The notes under the pieces were generated by a model that had not been told where the DNA came from, made no database searches, and saw only the letters and a program-made list of their open reading frames with translations. DNA of 64,000 nt from Paracamarosporium sp. OC-R06-R3 (lineage: Eukaryota > Ascomycota > Dothideomycetes > Pleosporales > Didymosphaeriaceae): the NCBI GenBank assembly GCA_019828545.1, contig JACVRA010000474.1:45472-109471 (forward strand), read 5' to 3'. The translations under genes were made by a program, and so were the position numbers. Below are positions 11,236-22,067 of this stretch, piece by piece (within the stretch, counting starts at the first letter, position 1; each line of letters opens with the position of its first letter).

Positions 11236-11745
11236 TGTTGCTGTGGCAGAGCGGTCCGTAGACGATGCGGGTTTTTCTGTTTAGTAGTTTGATGGTACGG
11301 TTGAGAGGCTGGTTTTGATTGGAGTATGAGGTGTGCCGGAGTTGCTCTAAGATAGAGTTTGAAGTCGGATGAGATGCTAAAGGTCGAGAGTGATTATGAG
11401 CAAGTGCCTGAAAGAAAGACAGTCAAGATATCGAAGAGTTTTCGGCCGATTGTATGGCAGACTACGTGTGGTGGAGGGGGAGTTCGTCGAAGCTGTGGGC
11501 AGCCGACATGCCTGCCAAGACCTGTGAGAGTGAAGTGAAAGTTAAAACTTTATATTCATTTTGAATGGTGTGACTGGATCACGTAAAGTACAGCTCGAGC
11601 TCACATTCATATCTCGTCTCCGATAGGCTTGCCAGCCTTGTATTTTACATAGCCATTCCCACAGCGCTTCCCAATGTTGTACACGCTCTGAAAGCAGGAG
11701 AGACTCTTTCAGGTTTCTTCCTGTATATAAACACATGCGATTCAT
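11236..11745. other. Intergenic, about 0.5 kb
   Basis: Lies upstream of the broken - strand gene and downstream of MGR2 (also - strand). A small open frame at 11542-11745 on the - strand has no coding character. I see nothing else. Confidence 0.4.
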
Positions 11746-12245
11746 CTAGTTCTTCTCCTCACGGGTTACTCGTGGGTACTGGTATTGACGCGGGAGGATC
11801 ATTGGGCGTTTGTTGATCTTCGCGAAGGCTTCGGCGGCGATTGGAGAGCTTTCTGTGCGGATTGTGGTGCCGATGGCCATGAAGAAACTTGACAATATTC
11901 TGTTAGCTAGCTCCTGCCAAAGTGCAATGTAATTGCTTACCCGAATGTGGCTGCTGAACCGATCATGTATTGTCCCAGCGTCCGAAGCATGCCGTTAGGA
12001 CCAGGACCAAAGCGCACGATGTTTGTGAAGCCTGTATCATTAGCGAGACCTCGATTAAGTTCTGGAATTGTTGCGCACCGAAGATGAAGCCGATGATGAG
12101 GCCTACAGATCCTCCCATCATGCCACCCATCTTGACTGCATTGTGTTAGCGAAGCTTCGGCGGAAGCAAAAGGCAGCAACTGACGCTTGTCAATGGTGGA
12201 AGGGCCATGCTGGCCACCAGGCATTGCTCCAACAGGTACGGGCAT
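11746..12245 (-). CDS. MGR2: Mitochondrial inner-membrane protein Mgr2 (Romo1 family)
   Basis: Small subunit of the TIM23 presequence translocase that gates lateral release of membrane proteins; the animal relative is ROMO1. Four exons on the - strand: 12185..12245, 12079..12135, 11941..12031 and 11746..11887, giving 116 aa, close to the family length. The chain begins MPVPVGAMPGGQHGPSTIDK. The first glycine-rich membrane helix, MGGMMGGSVGLIIGFIFGG, spans two introns, and FTNIVRFGPGPNGMLRTLG links it to the second helix, QYMIGSAATFGFFMAIGTTI. The tail ends RPMILPRQYQYPRVTREEKN. The Gly-zipper helices and the short intermembrane loop are diagnostic. The gene is divergent from the FHA gene, sharing a 0.7-kb upstream region. 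Confidence 0.92.
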
Positions 12246-12957
12246 AGTGAACGAAGTGCCTGACGTGTGTGGAGAGGCAAGCAAGAGGACGGTGGTCCCA
12301 CATACACCTCGGCGCGCATCGCCCTAGCCCAGATGCGCGCATGGTCACATGACATATGGACACAAAACATGCAGGCCAGGAATGCAGACGAGGGCAAATG
12401 TTTCTGCTGCTCAGAGTTGCATCACAACAGACCAACCTGTATCCAGGCATCCAGCTCCGCCGCGCTGCGTTGTTATCGGGCGTGTCCTCGTCACGTTGCT
12501 ACTGCAGACGGCGCTCGGAGCAGCGTGTGGAGGAGACGAGGCCTCACTTCATCCGCTTGCGAGCAGCCAGACTCCGCATCACAGCCGTGCATCTCACGAG
12601 CAGCACGCCGCAGCCCTCCATCGCAGCCCCCGTCGTCGACGCGGTTCGCCTTGCACTCGCCGCCGCAGCACCTTCGCCGCTGCCGTCCCTGCCCGGGCTC
12701 AGCACACGACTCGACACGCCGGCCGCTGCGAAGCCGCCCGCCCGCCCGCGCTCGCGGCTCTGCACAGCCCATGCGTGCGTGAAGACGCCTGCTGCATTGC
12801 CGTCACCGTCGCCGTCGCCGTCGCCGCTGTCCAGACCCGGCGGCGTTCGCGCTGTGGGCCCCCGCTAGATCGAGCCGACAACAGCCACGGGGTTGTTCGA
12901 GGGAAAACACGTCCCTGCAAACACGCACCCGGGCAGCCGCGCTGCACATTCACGGTG
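12246..12957. promoter_or_regulatory. Divergent promoter region, MGR2 and FHA gene
   Basis: GC-rich 0.7-kb spacer. It contains a run of GTCGCC triplets (about 12798-12830) that keeps several frames open by chance. The frame of the FHA gene is open back to 12349, but that stretch (MTYGHKTCRPG..., then Ala/Arg/His-rich) has the composition of noncoding GC-rich DNA, so I treat it as promoter and leader. Confidence 0.5.
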
Positions 12958-15224
12958 ATGACGGCAGTTGCTCCTCCTGTAAACTTCCAGAACAGATGGA
13001 GCGGGCCTAGCGCCGTCCCCAACGGAGCTGCCCCCATGAGCGACGACTTCAGGATGTTCATGCCCCGGAAAAGCGCCCACCGCTCCAACTCGTCCTCGTC
13101 GCTCTCATCCCAGGCCTCTTCCACATCCACCATCTCGACCGCCTCCTCGCAGACGAGCGGCGTGGGCGCTGCTCCCGCCGCCGACGGCTCGACCTGGGCT
13201 GCGCGGAAAAAGGCGCCAAGAGGGTTATGGCCCGCGACCAAAACAGAACCCGCCGTCGGCATCACAAACACTCGTCCCCAGTCTCTCACCTCTGCCGGCC
13301 AAGGCCCCTCAGCCGCCGCCGCCATGACGCAGCTACACTCACCTGCACCGCTGCCGTCGCAGCATAACGGCACCACCCAGTCGCAAACCAACGGCACGCC
13401 ACGCGCTCCCATGCAAGAGGCACAGGCAATACTGCACCTCATTCCAATGAACGGCACCTTCGAACGAAAGACCATCACCGTGCCCTTCTTCCCAGACGTC
13501 CTCCGCATTGGCCGACAAACGAACAACAAGACCATACCCACACCCCAAAACGGGTACTTCGACTCAAAGGTCCTCTCGCGGCAGCACGCAGAGATCTGGG
13601 CTGACCGGAACGGCAAAATCTGGATTCGCGACGTCAAGTCATCCAACGGCACCTTTGTCAACGGCCAGCGGCTGTCTCAAGAGAACCGCGATTCAGACCC
13701 TCACGAACTGCGCGAACAAGACATGTTGGAGTTGGGTATCGACATCGTGAGTGAAGATCAGAAGACCATCGTGCACCACAAGGTTGCCGCCCGTGTCGAG
13801 CACGCTGGCATCTATTCCAACACGGGCAACAACATGGTAGACCTCAATTTCGGTGAGATGGACGGGCACCAGCTCTCAAATATGGTGGGCCCAGGCGGCC
13901 AGCAACCGATGGTCAACATACGGGGTCGCACTCCCAGTCAAGGATCAATAAACGGCCAGCGGTTGCCAGGACCCACCGTACTGGGAAACAACATTGGCGC
14001 GATGCAGCAACCACGGCATCCCAACTTTTGGCTACAGCCAATCACAATGGAGCAAGTTGTCAAAAAGTTGAATGTGAGTCCATGCCTGATTACATATACG
14101 TTGGCCGCGCACTAACATGCCAAAAGGCGGAAATCAAAGTTGCACGGCAACAATCTCAAGACCTCCAGCAGACTCATTCATACATCGACGCTATCCTTTC
14201 CGCAGATCCGAAGAAGGAATCGGCCAAAAACTCGCCTATAAACTCTACAAAGATCTCGCCCATTAAAGACGTCAACCTTAAGGCCAGATTCTCCGACCCG
14301 CCAGCGCCCCCACCGCAGCAGCCGTTGCCCGAGAAGCCGGATGCCCCCTCTCTAAAGAGGATGGATTCCGAGAAGTTGAAGATCACTGGCTCGCCTGTGA
14401 GATCTGACGCGCAGATGTCGACATTGAACGAAGCTCTGCAAACCGCGAAGAAAGAGATCGAGTCTCAGAGCGTCCGGCTGAAGGACCTTGAGGCTATGTT
14501 GACGGAAGAGCGCCGTGCTAGAGAGGATGCTGAAGAAAGGGCCAATCGGCTTGAGCGCGAGCGAGTATCTACAGAATCAGAACCAGAATCAGAATCAGCA
14601 AATGGAGACGTCCACAAGAAGGATGCCAGTGAAGATGGAGACGAGACCGAAACCGTTATCGCCAATGGTTCTACTTCATCAAACCTTGCAGATGCCGCCA
14701 CCGCACGCCTCCAACAGCGTCTTGATACAATGATATCTGAGATGAACGAAATGAAGTTGCAGATGGAAAAGTACCGCCAGCGTGCTGAGACCGCAGAGGC
14801 CGATCGCAAGAGCCTGGCAGAGATGATTGAAAACATTCGCAACGACAACGCGAAAACAGCTAGCAAGGAAGTGAAGCACCGCAGTGGAAGCCAGGGCGGA
14901 TCTGCACGCGAGGCAGTAGACGAGGAAGTCGATCATTCTGTGAATGTTGGAGGTGCGGAAGAGGGTGAAATTACAATCATCAACGAGAGAGACGCGGAGG
15001 AAGACACCAATGGAACGGCTTTACGGAGAAGCCAAAATGGCCGTACAGCTCAGCACGAAGATACAGCAGCGTCCAACAAGGCATCACAGGCCCTGGCGAC
15101 ACGAACGAACCGGAACGATCTAGCGCTTCTCCATGGTGCCCCAGCAATCTCCATGCTTACTGTTGTAGCATTGGGTGTGGCCGTGATGGCTTGGCTCAAT
15201 GACTATCCAAAGGTCGACCGATGA
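12958..15224 (+). CDS. FHA-domain tail-anchored protein, SLMAP/PRO45/Far10 type (STRIPAK)
   Basis: Family role: phospho-threonine reader and membrane anchor of the STRIPAK phosphatase complex (PRO45 in Sordaria, Far9/Far10 in yeast, SLMAP in animals), at ER, nuclear envelope or mitochondria. Two exons, 12958..14073 and 14127..15224, 737 aa. The N-terminus is Ser-rich. The FHA domain lies at about 160-265 with the expected phosphopeptide-binding motifs: LRIGRQ, LSRQHAEIW and DVKSSNGTFVNGQRL. After the intron there is a Ser/Pro linker, then heptad-like coiled coils (ALQTAKKEIESQSVRLKDLE and MISEMNEMKLQMEKYRQRAE). A single C-terminal TM, ISMLTVVALGVAVMAWLNDY, ends six residues before the stop, which is tail-anchor topology. 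Domain order matches the family throughout. Start chosen at the ATG just before the MTAVAPPVNF segment. Confidence 0.9.
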
Positions 15225-16607
15225 AAAGGTCTCTAGCTGCGACCCTACAAGAAACATGCCGCGGCGCCGTGCGCGAAGTTAGAATTGAACCCGTTGCAAG
15301 TGTTTGTGCAGCACCCGACCCACAACACACAGCGGAGTAAAACGAGAGTAGCACTGCGAAGATACAGCGTTGTTGTAGAGAACGACGATGACCCTAAGAT
15401 CACAGCTATACTGTTTTGACCAGTCTCCCACGTTGATGATCCACGACACAGAGCTTCATGATCTGTCTTGGGCATTTAGGACCAGAACGACATTGCACGG
15501 CATGAACCGGGAAAATTATCACCAAAGCGGACATCCGCGATGCAGCCAATCACGAACGCACACATGGTCGACACGACTCCTCATCTACGAACCGAGCTAT
15601 ACACACATTCATATTATCTGCTAGCGTTTTGCCCTCTTGTACGTCTTGTCGTTCTTACTGGCGTAAAAAGCAGGCTACTGTACACGATCAATTGTTTTTC
15701 CTTGCATTGCAGGATTTGGTGGCGTCTCTTCTGGAGGACATATTTGTCCGGGAGTATTGTGGCTTGGATAGGTCATCTTGTCATTCTGTGTTTTAGTTTG
15801 CCCTCTTGCACGAGAGGTATTCCTTGTACAGTTTTGGATGATGCGCAAGCTGAAGCTTGGCATCCCCACACTCTTTACTGCACCAGCTACGGCTGCATGC
15901 ACTTTCATTTGTTGGAGACGTTCGGTTGGGTCTTCTAGTAATCATGAAGAAATACTACTTTGGATTACACATGATCTTCTTTTGTTATCTCTATCCACTC
16001 AATGCGCGTTTGTTGATGAAGTCTATATGCACTCTTCACTAATCCTCCCTGCGGAAGAGCTGGTACTTGGGACATCAAATCCTAGTCAATCCAAGATGCG
16101 TCTCGCTTGTCGAAGACCTATTGGAAAGATACAGACACCCTCAAGATGCCTGATGGCGAAGCTCATCCAGATCTCCTATACGAGCGTCGGTGGAAACAGC
16201 GGTTCGACCGAACCTTTGCTGTTAGAGCAAACTGCGCGTCACGTATGATGACCAAGGCCTATCGAACAGAGTATCAGGTAAAGATACACTAGAACCGATC
16301 CATGGGTATCGATCTCATGAATGCGTGATTTTGGACAAAGGTGTATGGGAATTGAACTGGGCGACATTGTTGGTTTGTTATCTGAAAATGAACAGGACAT
16401 TTTAAGACGAAGATGAGGAGCGTACGCAATCTGCTCCCCGACGTTGCACTAAGTCGAAGATGTATTTATACTGTGCCTTTGTAGGGGACGTCTCGATGTA
16501 ACCCAGCACACTCAAGTCATTGATACGCCCCGCCCCCCAAATCTTCTACGTGGTATGAATTGAACTACCTACCCTGCACATCGAAACCTTCCACCAGCTC
16601 TGATATC
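15225..16607. other. Intergenic 1.4 kb with possible gene remnant at 16.04-16.29 kb
   Basis: Mostly noncoding. On the + strand two short open stretches look protein-like. At 16058-16150 the frame reads SWYLGHQILVNPRCVSLVED and on to a TGA; it is preceded by a branch-like ACTAATC and an AAG acceptor. At 16110-16289, in another frame, it reads YWKDTDTLKMPDGEAHPDLL then ERRWKQRFDRTFAVRANCAS. They overlap around 16150 and could be one gene broken by a frameshift, or exons of a gene I cannot assemble. No family recognised. Confidence 0.25.
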
Positions 16608-17330
16608 TTATGGCTGATCCTTGCTGGGCTCAACTGCAGATACATCATCAGAATCAGTTAAGTCGCTGATCTGCTTCTCCATGCCCATTCGCAATTCCTT
16701 GACCGCAAGGCATACCCGGCTTTGTTCGTGGATGCGGTCATCAGCCTGTTTGCCTAGCTCGGCAAATTTCTGAACCATTTCATCGACCATCGCACTGTTC
16801 TGTGACCTGTCCTCTCGACTGGCCCGTGCATCTGCTTCGAGTAGATATGTAAGAAATTGGGCTTCGAGAGCTGATTTGACGTTCGGATACGCTGCGCGAG
16901 GCTTTTGCCCCGGCTCCAATTCTTCTTTTGTGCTTTCCGTGGGTGTCTGCGAGAAGTAGTCGGCGGCTCTGCGTTCTAAATACTACTTGAAACTCTCTGG
17001 GAAGTCTGGACGCCAGACCAAACGCGGTTTAGTCGTAGCTTGCGTTGACTTGGATGCAGTAGCGTTCTCTGAGGTTCGCTCGACTCCTTTTCGCTTGAAA
17101 TTCTTCGCGTACATGGGCCGTGGAGTGCGGACGTTCTGCGGCTCCTGCTCCGAGTGCTTCGTCGAATGGTCGCTTTCCCGCATCTTTAGGATACATGCAG
17201 CAATGATCTGAGACCATTCCGGTATGTCCACGGCATCGCTCAGCTCCTCCTCCTCCTCCTCCTCCTCCTCCTCCTCCTCCTCTTGAGCCTTCTTCGCCCT
17301 CTCCTGTTTCCTCTTGTTGCTGCTTGGCAT
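16608..17330 (-). pseudogene. Hypothetical poly-Glu protein gene interrupted by an in-frame TAG
   Basis: A - strand frame of 240 codons from ATG 17330 to the TAA ending at 16608, broken only by TAG at 16983..16985. The first part is MPSSNKRKQERAKKAQ, then 13 Glu encoded by a (GAG)n microsatellite at about 17244-17283, then LSDAVDIPEWSQIIAACILK. It ends PRLVWRPDFPESFK just before the stop. The frame continues YLERRAADYFSQTPTESTKE, then NVKSALEAQFLTYLLEADAR and a helical charged tail ending VEPSKDQP. Protein character is the same on both sides, and CAG (Gln) to TAG is a single C-to-T change. The stop is not in a known leaky TGA-CTA context, and the only GT..AG pair around it would make an 18-nt intron, too short. 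Either a recent pseudogene, a strain polymorphism, or a live 115-aa protein. Confidence 0.5.
17244..17283. repeat. Trinucleotide microsatellite (CTC)n, about 13 units
   Basis: Perfect CTC/GAG run inside the coding frame of the - strand gene at 16608-17330, where it encodes 13 consecutive Glu. A length change in whole units would keep frame. Confidence 0.85.
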
Positions 17331-18064
17331 CCTGACGAGTCGGAGCTTCTGCTAGCGCCTCAGGATCGTTATGACCGGGTCTCTGAAACTTAAACGGATG
17401 AAGTGGGTACGTAAGATACACAAGAATGGCTAGACTGCGGATGAGAACGGTGAGTGAATAGCAAAAGCTCAGGTATGTGGCGGTAAGATCGTGAGATAAG
17501 GTGCATTTTCCTGATCGAAGCGGTCATCGCAGACTGGGAAGGTGCCCCGGCGTATGTTGAATGACTGAGAGGAACCGAGCGGAGCTAAACACGTAGGTTC
17601 TGGTGGAGGGTACACCTGCCTGATGGAATGAGAAGGCAGCCACTGCTATATCAATGCTGAGGTACCTCGCATTAAAAATAGTCGGTAAGAACTACCAACG
17701 CTCCAGCTGTAGACATTATACATTATTGGATACTATCCATCAGCTGTGCATATACAATATTGCAACATGTAGCTTTCTCTGATCCCGTAATATTTGCTTT
17801 GACGGAATATCGGTCTAGCGGCAACCGCGAATGGTTTTTCTTCCGGCCGAAGGGCAGGATGGTACCGCTTTTCGACCTTTGCAACTGCTCCTGATGGAGT
17901 CAATCGTGGACGACGGGTATGTAGCTCCGAGCGTTAATCTGCGTTGGATGGTTTCAAGCGGTTGTCTCTCGAAGAGAGAAGTACACTACCATTGAGTGTG
18001 ACTTCGGGCGCATCGAACTAGCAGGGGAGGTTTCCAACTTCGCGCTTATGTGCAAGCTTGACAA
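17331..18064. other. Intergenic, about 0.7 kb
   Basis: Between two - strand genes. AT-rich around 17660-17780 with no frame of note. I see no gene or repeat here. Confidence 0.5.
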
Positions 18065-19114
18065 CTATCCCGCAACAAGTCCCAATCCCACAAGTGCAGC
18101 ACCCATGTGAAGCCACTGCTCCATATCCACTCTTCGGCATGCCCCTACGCCTCTACTTGACGTTGTCACAGCTGTATGGTCAGCGCCTGTGGTATCGAGA
18201 TTGCCCGGTCGAGCTGCCGCTGTGATACTCGCCTCGAAGTCCGTCGTCGGTCTTGTGACTGTAGCGGGCACATTCGTGACTGTGGCGGTCACTGCTGTAC
18301 CGCTCGAGCTAATAGTAATCAACGTTTGTCCAGCGACATTTGTAGCGATAGCAAGATATGTTGCGGTGGTACCATCTCCGAGCATGGAGGAGAGGCCGGG
18401 TGTAAGCGTGAGAATCGCGGATCCCAGAGTGATTTGTCCGGTAACAGTTATTACGGAAGGTGATTCAGGAGCAGAAATGGATGGACCAAAAGCAGTTTCT
18501 GTCGTTGCTTGTGTTTGCGCATTTAGGCCAGTTTGCGTGGGATTCCCTTCGTTGTTCAAGTCGGTTTCACTTATTGTGGAAACGCGATCGTGGCTTGGTT
18601 CTGGTCCGATGTGGGATATGATCTCAAGCAACAAGGAATTGGCAGTTGAGGTTGCTTGAGGTGAGCCGGGCGCAGGATTTTTGCCTAGACCCGTGGGGAT
18701 GCTGCCAGGCGTCTCGCTGGGCCTTCCCACTGTTTGCTGTGCTGTTGGCTCGATCTCGGTGTGTATGTCGATCAAGCGTGGTGTACTGGTAGCGCCTGTC
18801 AAGGGTCCCAAGCGTGTGCCGGTTGTCAGATCCTCGAAACCTGTCGCAGTTGTTTCCACGTGAACGATGAATGCAGAACTGTCTGTTGTTGTCTCGTCCC
18901 ATCCATCTACCGTGCTCTCCGCGTGGGCTTTGGCTGCGGAGGTTGACCATATTCTTGAATCGGTTAGGCTTCCAGTGGACGTCACATTTTGTGCCAATGG
19001 CGATCCTACAACATGTTAGGTGAGTGCGCGCTGCTAATCTACAACAACCACACCTTGTGGCATAGCAAAAGCCCTCGCGAGAAACACAAGCGCAAACAGC
19101 TCCGGCGGAAGCAT
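18065..19114 (-). CDS. Secreted Ser/Thr-rich protein, probable GPI-anchored or membrane-tethered
   Basis: Unrecognised fungal surface protein. Two exons on the - strand, 19054..19114 and 18065..19005, 333 aa. Exon 1 is essentially a signal peptide (MLPPELFALVFLARAFAMPQ). The mature chain is dominated by Ser/Thr and short beta-type repeats, for example TATYLAIATNVAGQTLITIS and SSGTAVTATVTNVPATVTRP, the look of heavily O-mannosylated wall proteins. There is an Asn-Val-Thr sequon just after the intron. The C-terminus is a short hydrophobic stretch, WLHMGAALVGLGLVAG, with no basic residues after it, which fits a GPI-attachment signal. Function unknown; a cell-wall or surface-sensor role is inference from composition. 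Confidence 0.75.
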
Positions 19115-19925
19115 CGTGAATGGCGAAGGTGCAGCCTTGTGGAGGTGAGCAAGTGGAGAACCAGAACGGGAGCAACCCTCAGAGGCCATCGGGCCACCCG
19201 AATATGGGTCGCCATGGGCCACGGATGCTCCAAGCTCGGAGGAAATTTGAAGCTCACTAGACAAGGTCTCACGATGCAGATGAGTGGCTGGTGCCTCGTA
19301 TTCGGCTGCTCGCACGCGCCATGTCAACGGCGATGCCCTCCTAACGGCATTGCCGCATGAACGAGCGCAGCAATCAGGGACATCGTGTACCCAGAAGACG
19401 GCATCACAAGGAGCTGTATCTTTGCAACTGCACCTGTTGCTTCAGGCCAGCATGGAATCGCACGTGCCGAGTTCATCAGCGCGCATGGCTGGGCCGCCTG
19501 GGCGCGTGCCGACATGCTCCCACCCTGGACACACCTCCCTTTAGTGTACTAGGGGCTGACGAGGCGCCAGAACTTCTCTCAAACGGGCAAACAAGCATGG
19601 CGCAGGTGGCATGCCCTCAACGATGAGTTGTTCGGCACGTTGGACGGCTAGGCCCGCCGTGGGCCTGAGGCTTGGGGGGAGCGAAGCTGGGCCCAAGACA
19701 CGACCGTCGTTGCTCACGCCCAGACATCTTTTCCCCGATTGTTTCATGGGGCCAATACCTAAACGGTCAATGCTAACGTCTAAACGCGAGTCAATATATT
19801 CTGTCCGCATTTGATCGACCAAGCGCTGGGCGTCTTTCGGCCCCCTACTTTGACTACTCCGGGTTACATCTCCACGACACGCGCCTCTTGCACTTCTCTT
19901 TCCTTGCGGGAGTGCCGTCATTCTA
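19115..19925. promoter_or_regulatory. Divergent intergenic region, 0.8 kb
   Basis: Upstream of the Ser/Thr-rich gene (-) and of the aspartic-protease-fold gene (+). Open frames here on both strands (for example 19541-19921 on -) have no coding-like composition. I see no other feature. Confidence 0.45.
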
Positions 19926-21786
19926 ATGGTCGTCTACGAGCGACCGCGTCTTGCGGCTCTCGTTGTCGTGTTTTCGGTGTTTGCATTGGTGACATGCGCA
20001 GCGAAGCCCCTCTCCATAAGACCCAGCCAACAATGGTCAGTCGAATTTCCCCCAAAGGCGCGATATTGCAAGCAGAGTGCCTAACGTTGCGCGCAGGGAC
20101 GGCAAAGATGGCCCATGGTGCACTTTTCGGATCCAGGTTGGCACCCCTCCACAACAATTTCGCGTCCTGCCTGCGCACGATCAATCCTCTACATGGCTAG
20201 TGCTCGGCGAAGCGTGCGGCGACGACGATGACCAAGACTGCGGGGATGACCGCGGACGGTTGTACTTGCGAGATAACTCTTCCACCTGGCAGGAGAAGGA
20301 TTTCTACGAGTTGGAGCCATGGCTAGAGATGCGAGTGGGACAGAACGGTCCCGGATTCTTTGGATGGGACGATATTACGCTTGGATGGACAGGAGACGAT
20401 TTGCCTACTTTGAAAAACCAGTCCATCGCCGGCATTACCACCACTGATTTCTGGCTGGGATCTCTGTCCTTGAACCCGCGCCCAGTCAACTTCACCGACT
20501 ACAATAATCCCATACCCAGTCTGATGCAAAATCTACGGAACAAGACCAACGACCCGATTCCAAGTTTGTCTTGGTCATACACTGCAGGCGCCTACAACCT
20601 AGCGCCAAAAATACTGGGAAGCTTGGTCTTAGGAGGATATGATACCACCCGCTATGAACCGAATTCGTTGACGTTTCCGTTCGGGAGCGACCAATCATTC
20701 GACTTTCAGGTCGCGATACAAAGTATCACCACATCCCTAACAGATGATCCCCTTCTTGACACAGGAATCATTGCGTACATAAGCACTTTGGTTCCAGATA
20801 TCTGGCTCCCCACAAGCGTGTGTTCGCAGTTCGAAAAGGCATTCGGTCTCACCTGGGACACCAAGACCGAGCTGTATCTCATGAATTCAAGTTTACACCA
20901 AAACCTGCTCGAGGAAAACCCTTCCGTACGCTTCACAGTTGGCCCTGAGGTCTCTGGTGGTGCTGTGACGATCAACATGCCCTACTGGAACTTCTACCAG
21001 ACGGCAACAACGGCATTAACTAACACCTCTACTTCAAAGATGTATTTCCCTTTGAAGCGTGCAGCGAATGACAGTCAGTATGTGCTAGGGAGGACTTTCC
21101 TACAGAGCGCTCACCTCTCCGCGGATTACGAGCGAAATACTTTCAACTTGTCGCAGGCGCTGTACCCGTCGTCCCAAACAGCCGAAAACATTGTCGCAGT
21201 CCTACCTCCCCTCACAGAGACAACTCCTGGAGCTGGTAGTCCTGGAAACCCAGGAACAGGCAACACCTCGGGAAGCTCTGACTCCGACTCCGGCTCATCT
21301 TTGGGCACAGGTGCGATCGCTGGCATCGCAGTTGGCCTTGCTGTTGTTGCCGGCGTAATCGCCGCCATAGCATTCATCATGTACCGCCGCAGAAAGGCCA
21401 AGCCGAAGAAGCACGAACTTGCGGATACAGACGTCATGCACCAGACACTGCCTCATGAAGTGTCTGGGGAACAACTCAAAGTTGAAATGGGCGGAGGACT
21501 ATCACACGAAGTCGCAGGAGATATGGATCCTAAAGCTGAACTTGCAGGTTATGCTCGGCAAAAACCCGTTGAAGCTGAGGGCAACTCAGAACATATTTAT
21601 GAGATGCAGGGCGATGGCCCAAAGCCTGCTGAGATGTCGGGCGAGGCCGTATACCACAAAGTACCAATGTCCTACGTGACCCCAGATCACAGTACACCAC
21701 CCGCCACCAACGTTTCACGAGACGAAGGCACTCTTACACCTTTCTCCGAGGACTACTTTCATCAAGGACATCAAAGAAATGTCTAG
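19926..21786 (+). CDS. Membrane-anchored pepsin-fold protein lacking catalytic aspartates
   Basis: Two exons, 19926..20035 and 20097..21786, 599 aa. Signal peptide MVVYERPRLAALVVVFSVFA is followed by the pepsin-like N-lobe entry WCTFRIQVGTPPQQFRVLPA. In active family members the flap is followed by Asp-Thr-Gly; here the aligned positions read Ala63-His64-Asp65, so the first catalytic Asp is missing. The second lobe has LLDTGIIAYISTLVPDIWLP where DTG/DSG and Thr are expected, and I see no proper second motif. An A1 fold without activity is likely. Many N-glycosylation sequons follow, then a Gly/Ser/Asp linker, a TM at about 439-465 (GAIAGIAVGLAVVAGVIAAI), the basic stop-transfer MYRRRKAKPKK and a cytoplasmic tail of about 130 residues with repeated HEV/AEM motifs. 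A surface receptor or scaffold is possible; not a canonical yapsin. Confidence 0.85.
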
Positions 21787-22067
21787 AGCCTTAAACCAAC
21801 CTACGTCGGCTATCCATACGTATTATTTAATCAAAGGCGGCTTGATTTGAGACAGACAAAGAACGCGAAACACTATTGATCAACTATCTACGGTTGATCT
21901 CACCGATTGCGGAAGCGCATTGTTATTCGCTTTCGGTGGTTTTTTATTTGAAAGAGATGCAATCCTCCAATATCCTCAGTAGACACAAATTGTCACATCC
22001 GCATACAAATTTGCAAGACAAGGAGATAGTACCGACTGCTCCGTAATATTTGCTTTTTACCTCACGT

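Noticed and set aside
12349..12957. Upstream in-frame extension of the FHA protein by 203 codons
   Set aside because: Composition is that of GC-rich noncoding DNA (Arg/Ala/His/Cys rich, GTCGCC run) and it would fill the divergent promoter with MGR2. The ATG at 12958 starts a conserved-looking segment.
16982..16999. GT..AG micro-intron that would remove the TAG in the - strand gene
   Set aside because: It would be 18 nt, far below the usable intron size, and has no branch site.
19541..19921. 126-codon - strand frame upstream of the pepsin-fold gene
   Set aside because: No domain, Arg/Pro-rich, and overlaps the promoter of the + strand gene whose signal-peptide exon begins at 19926.
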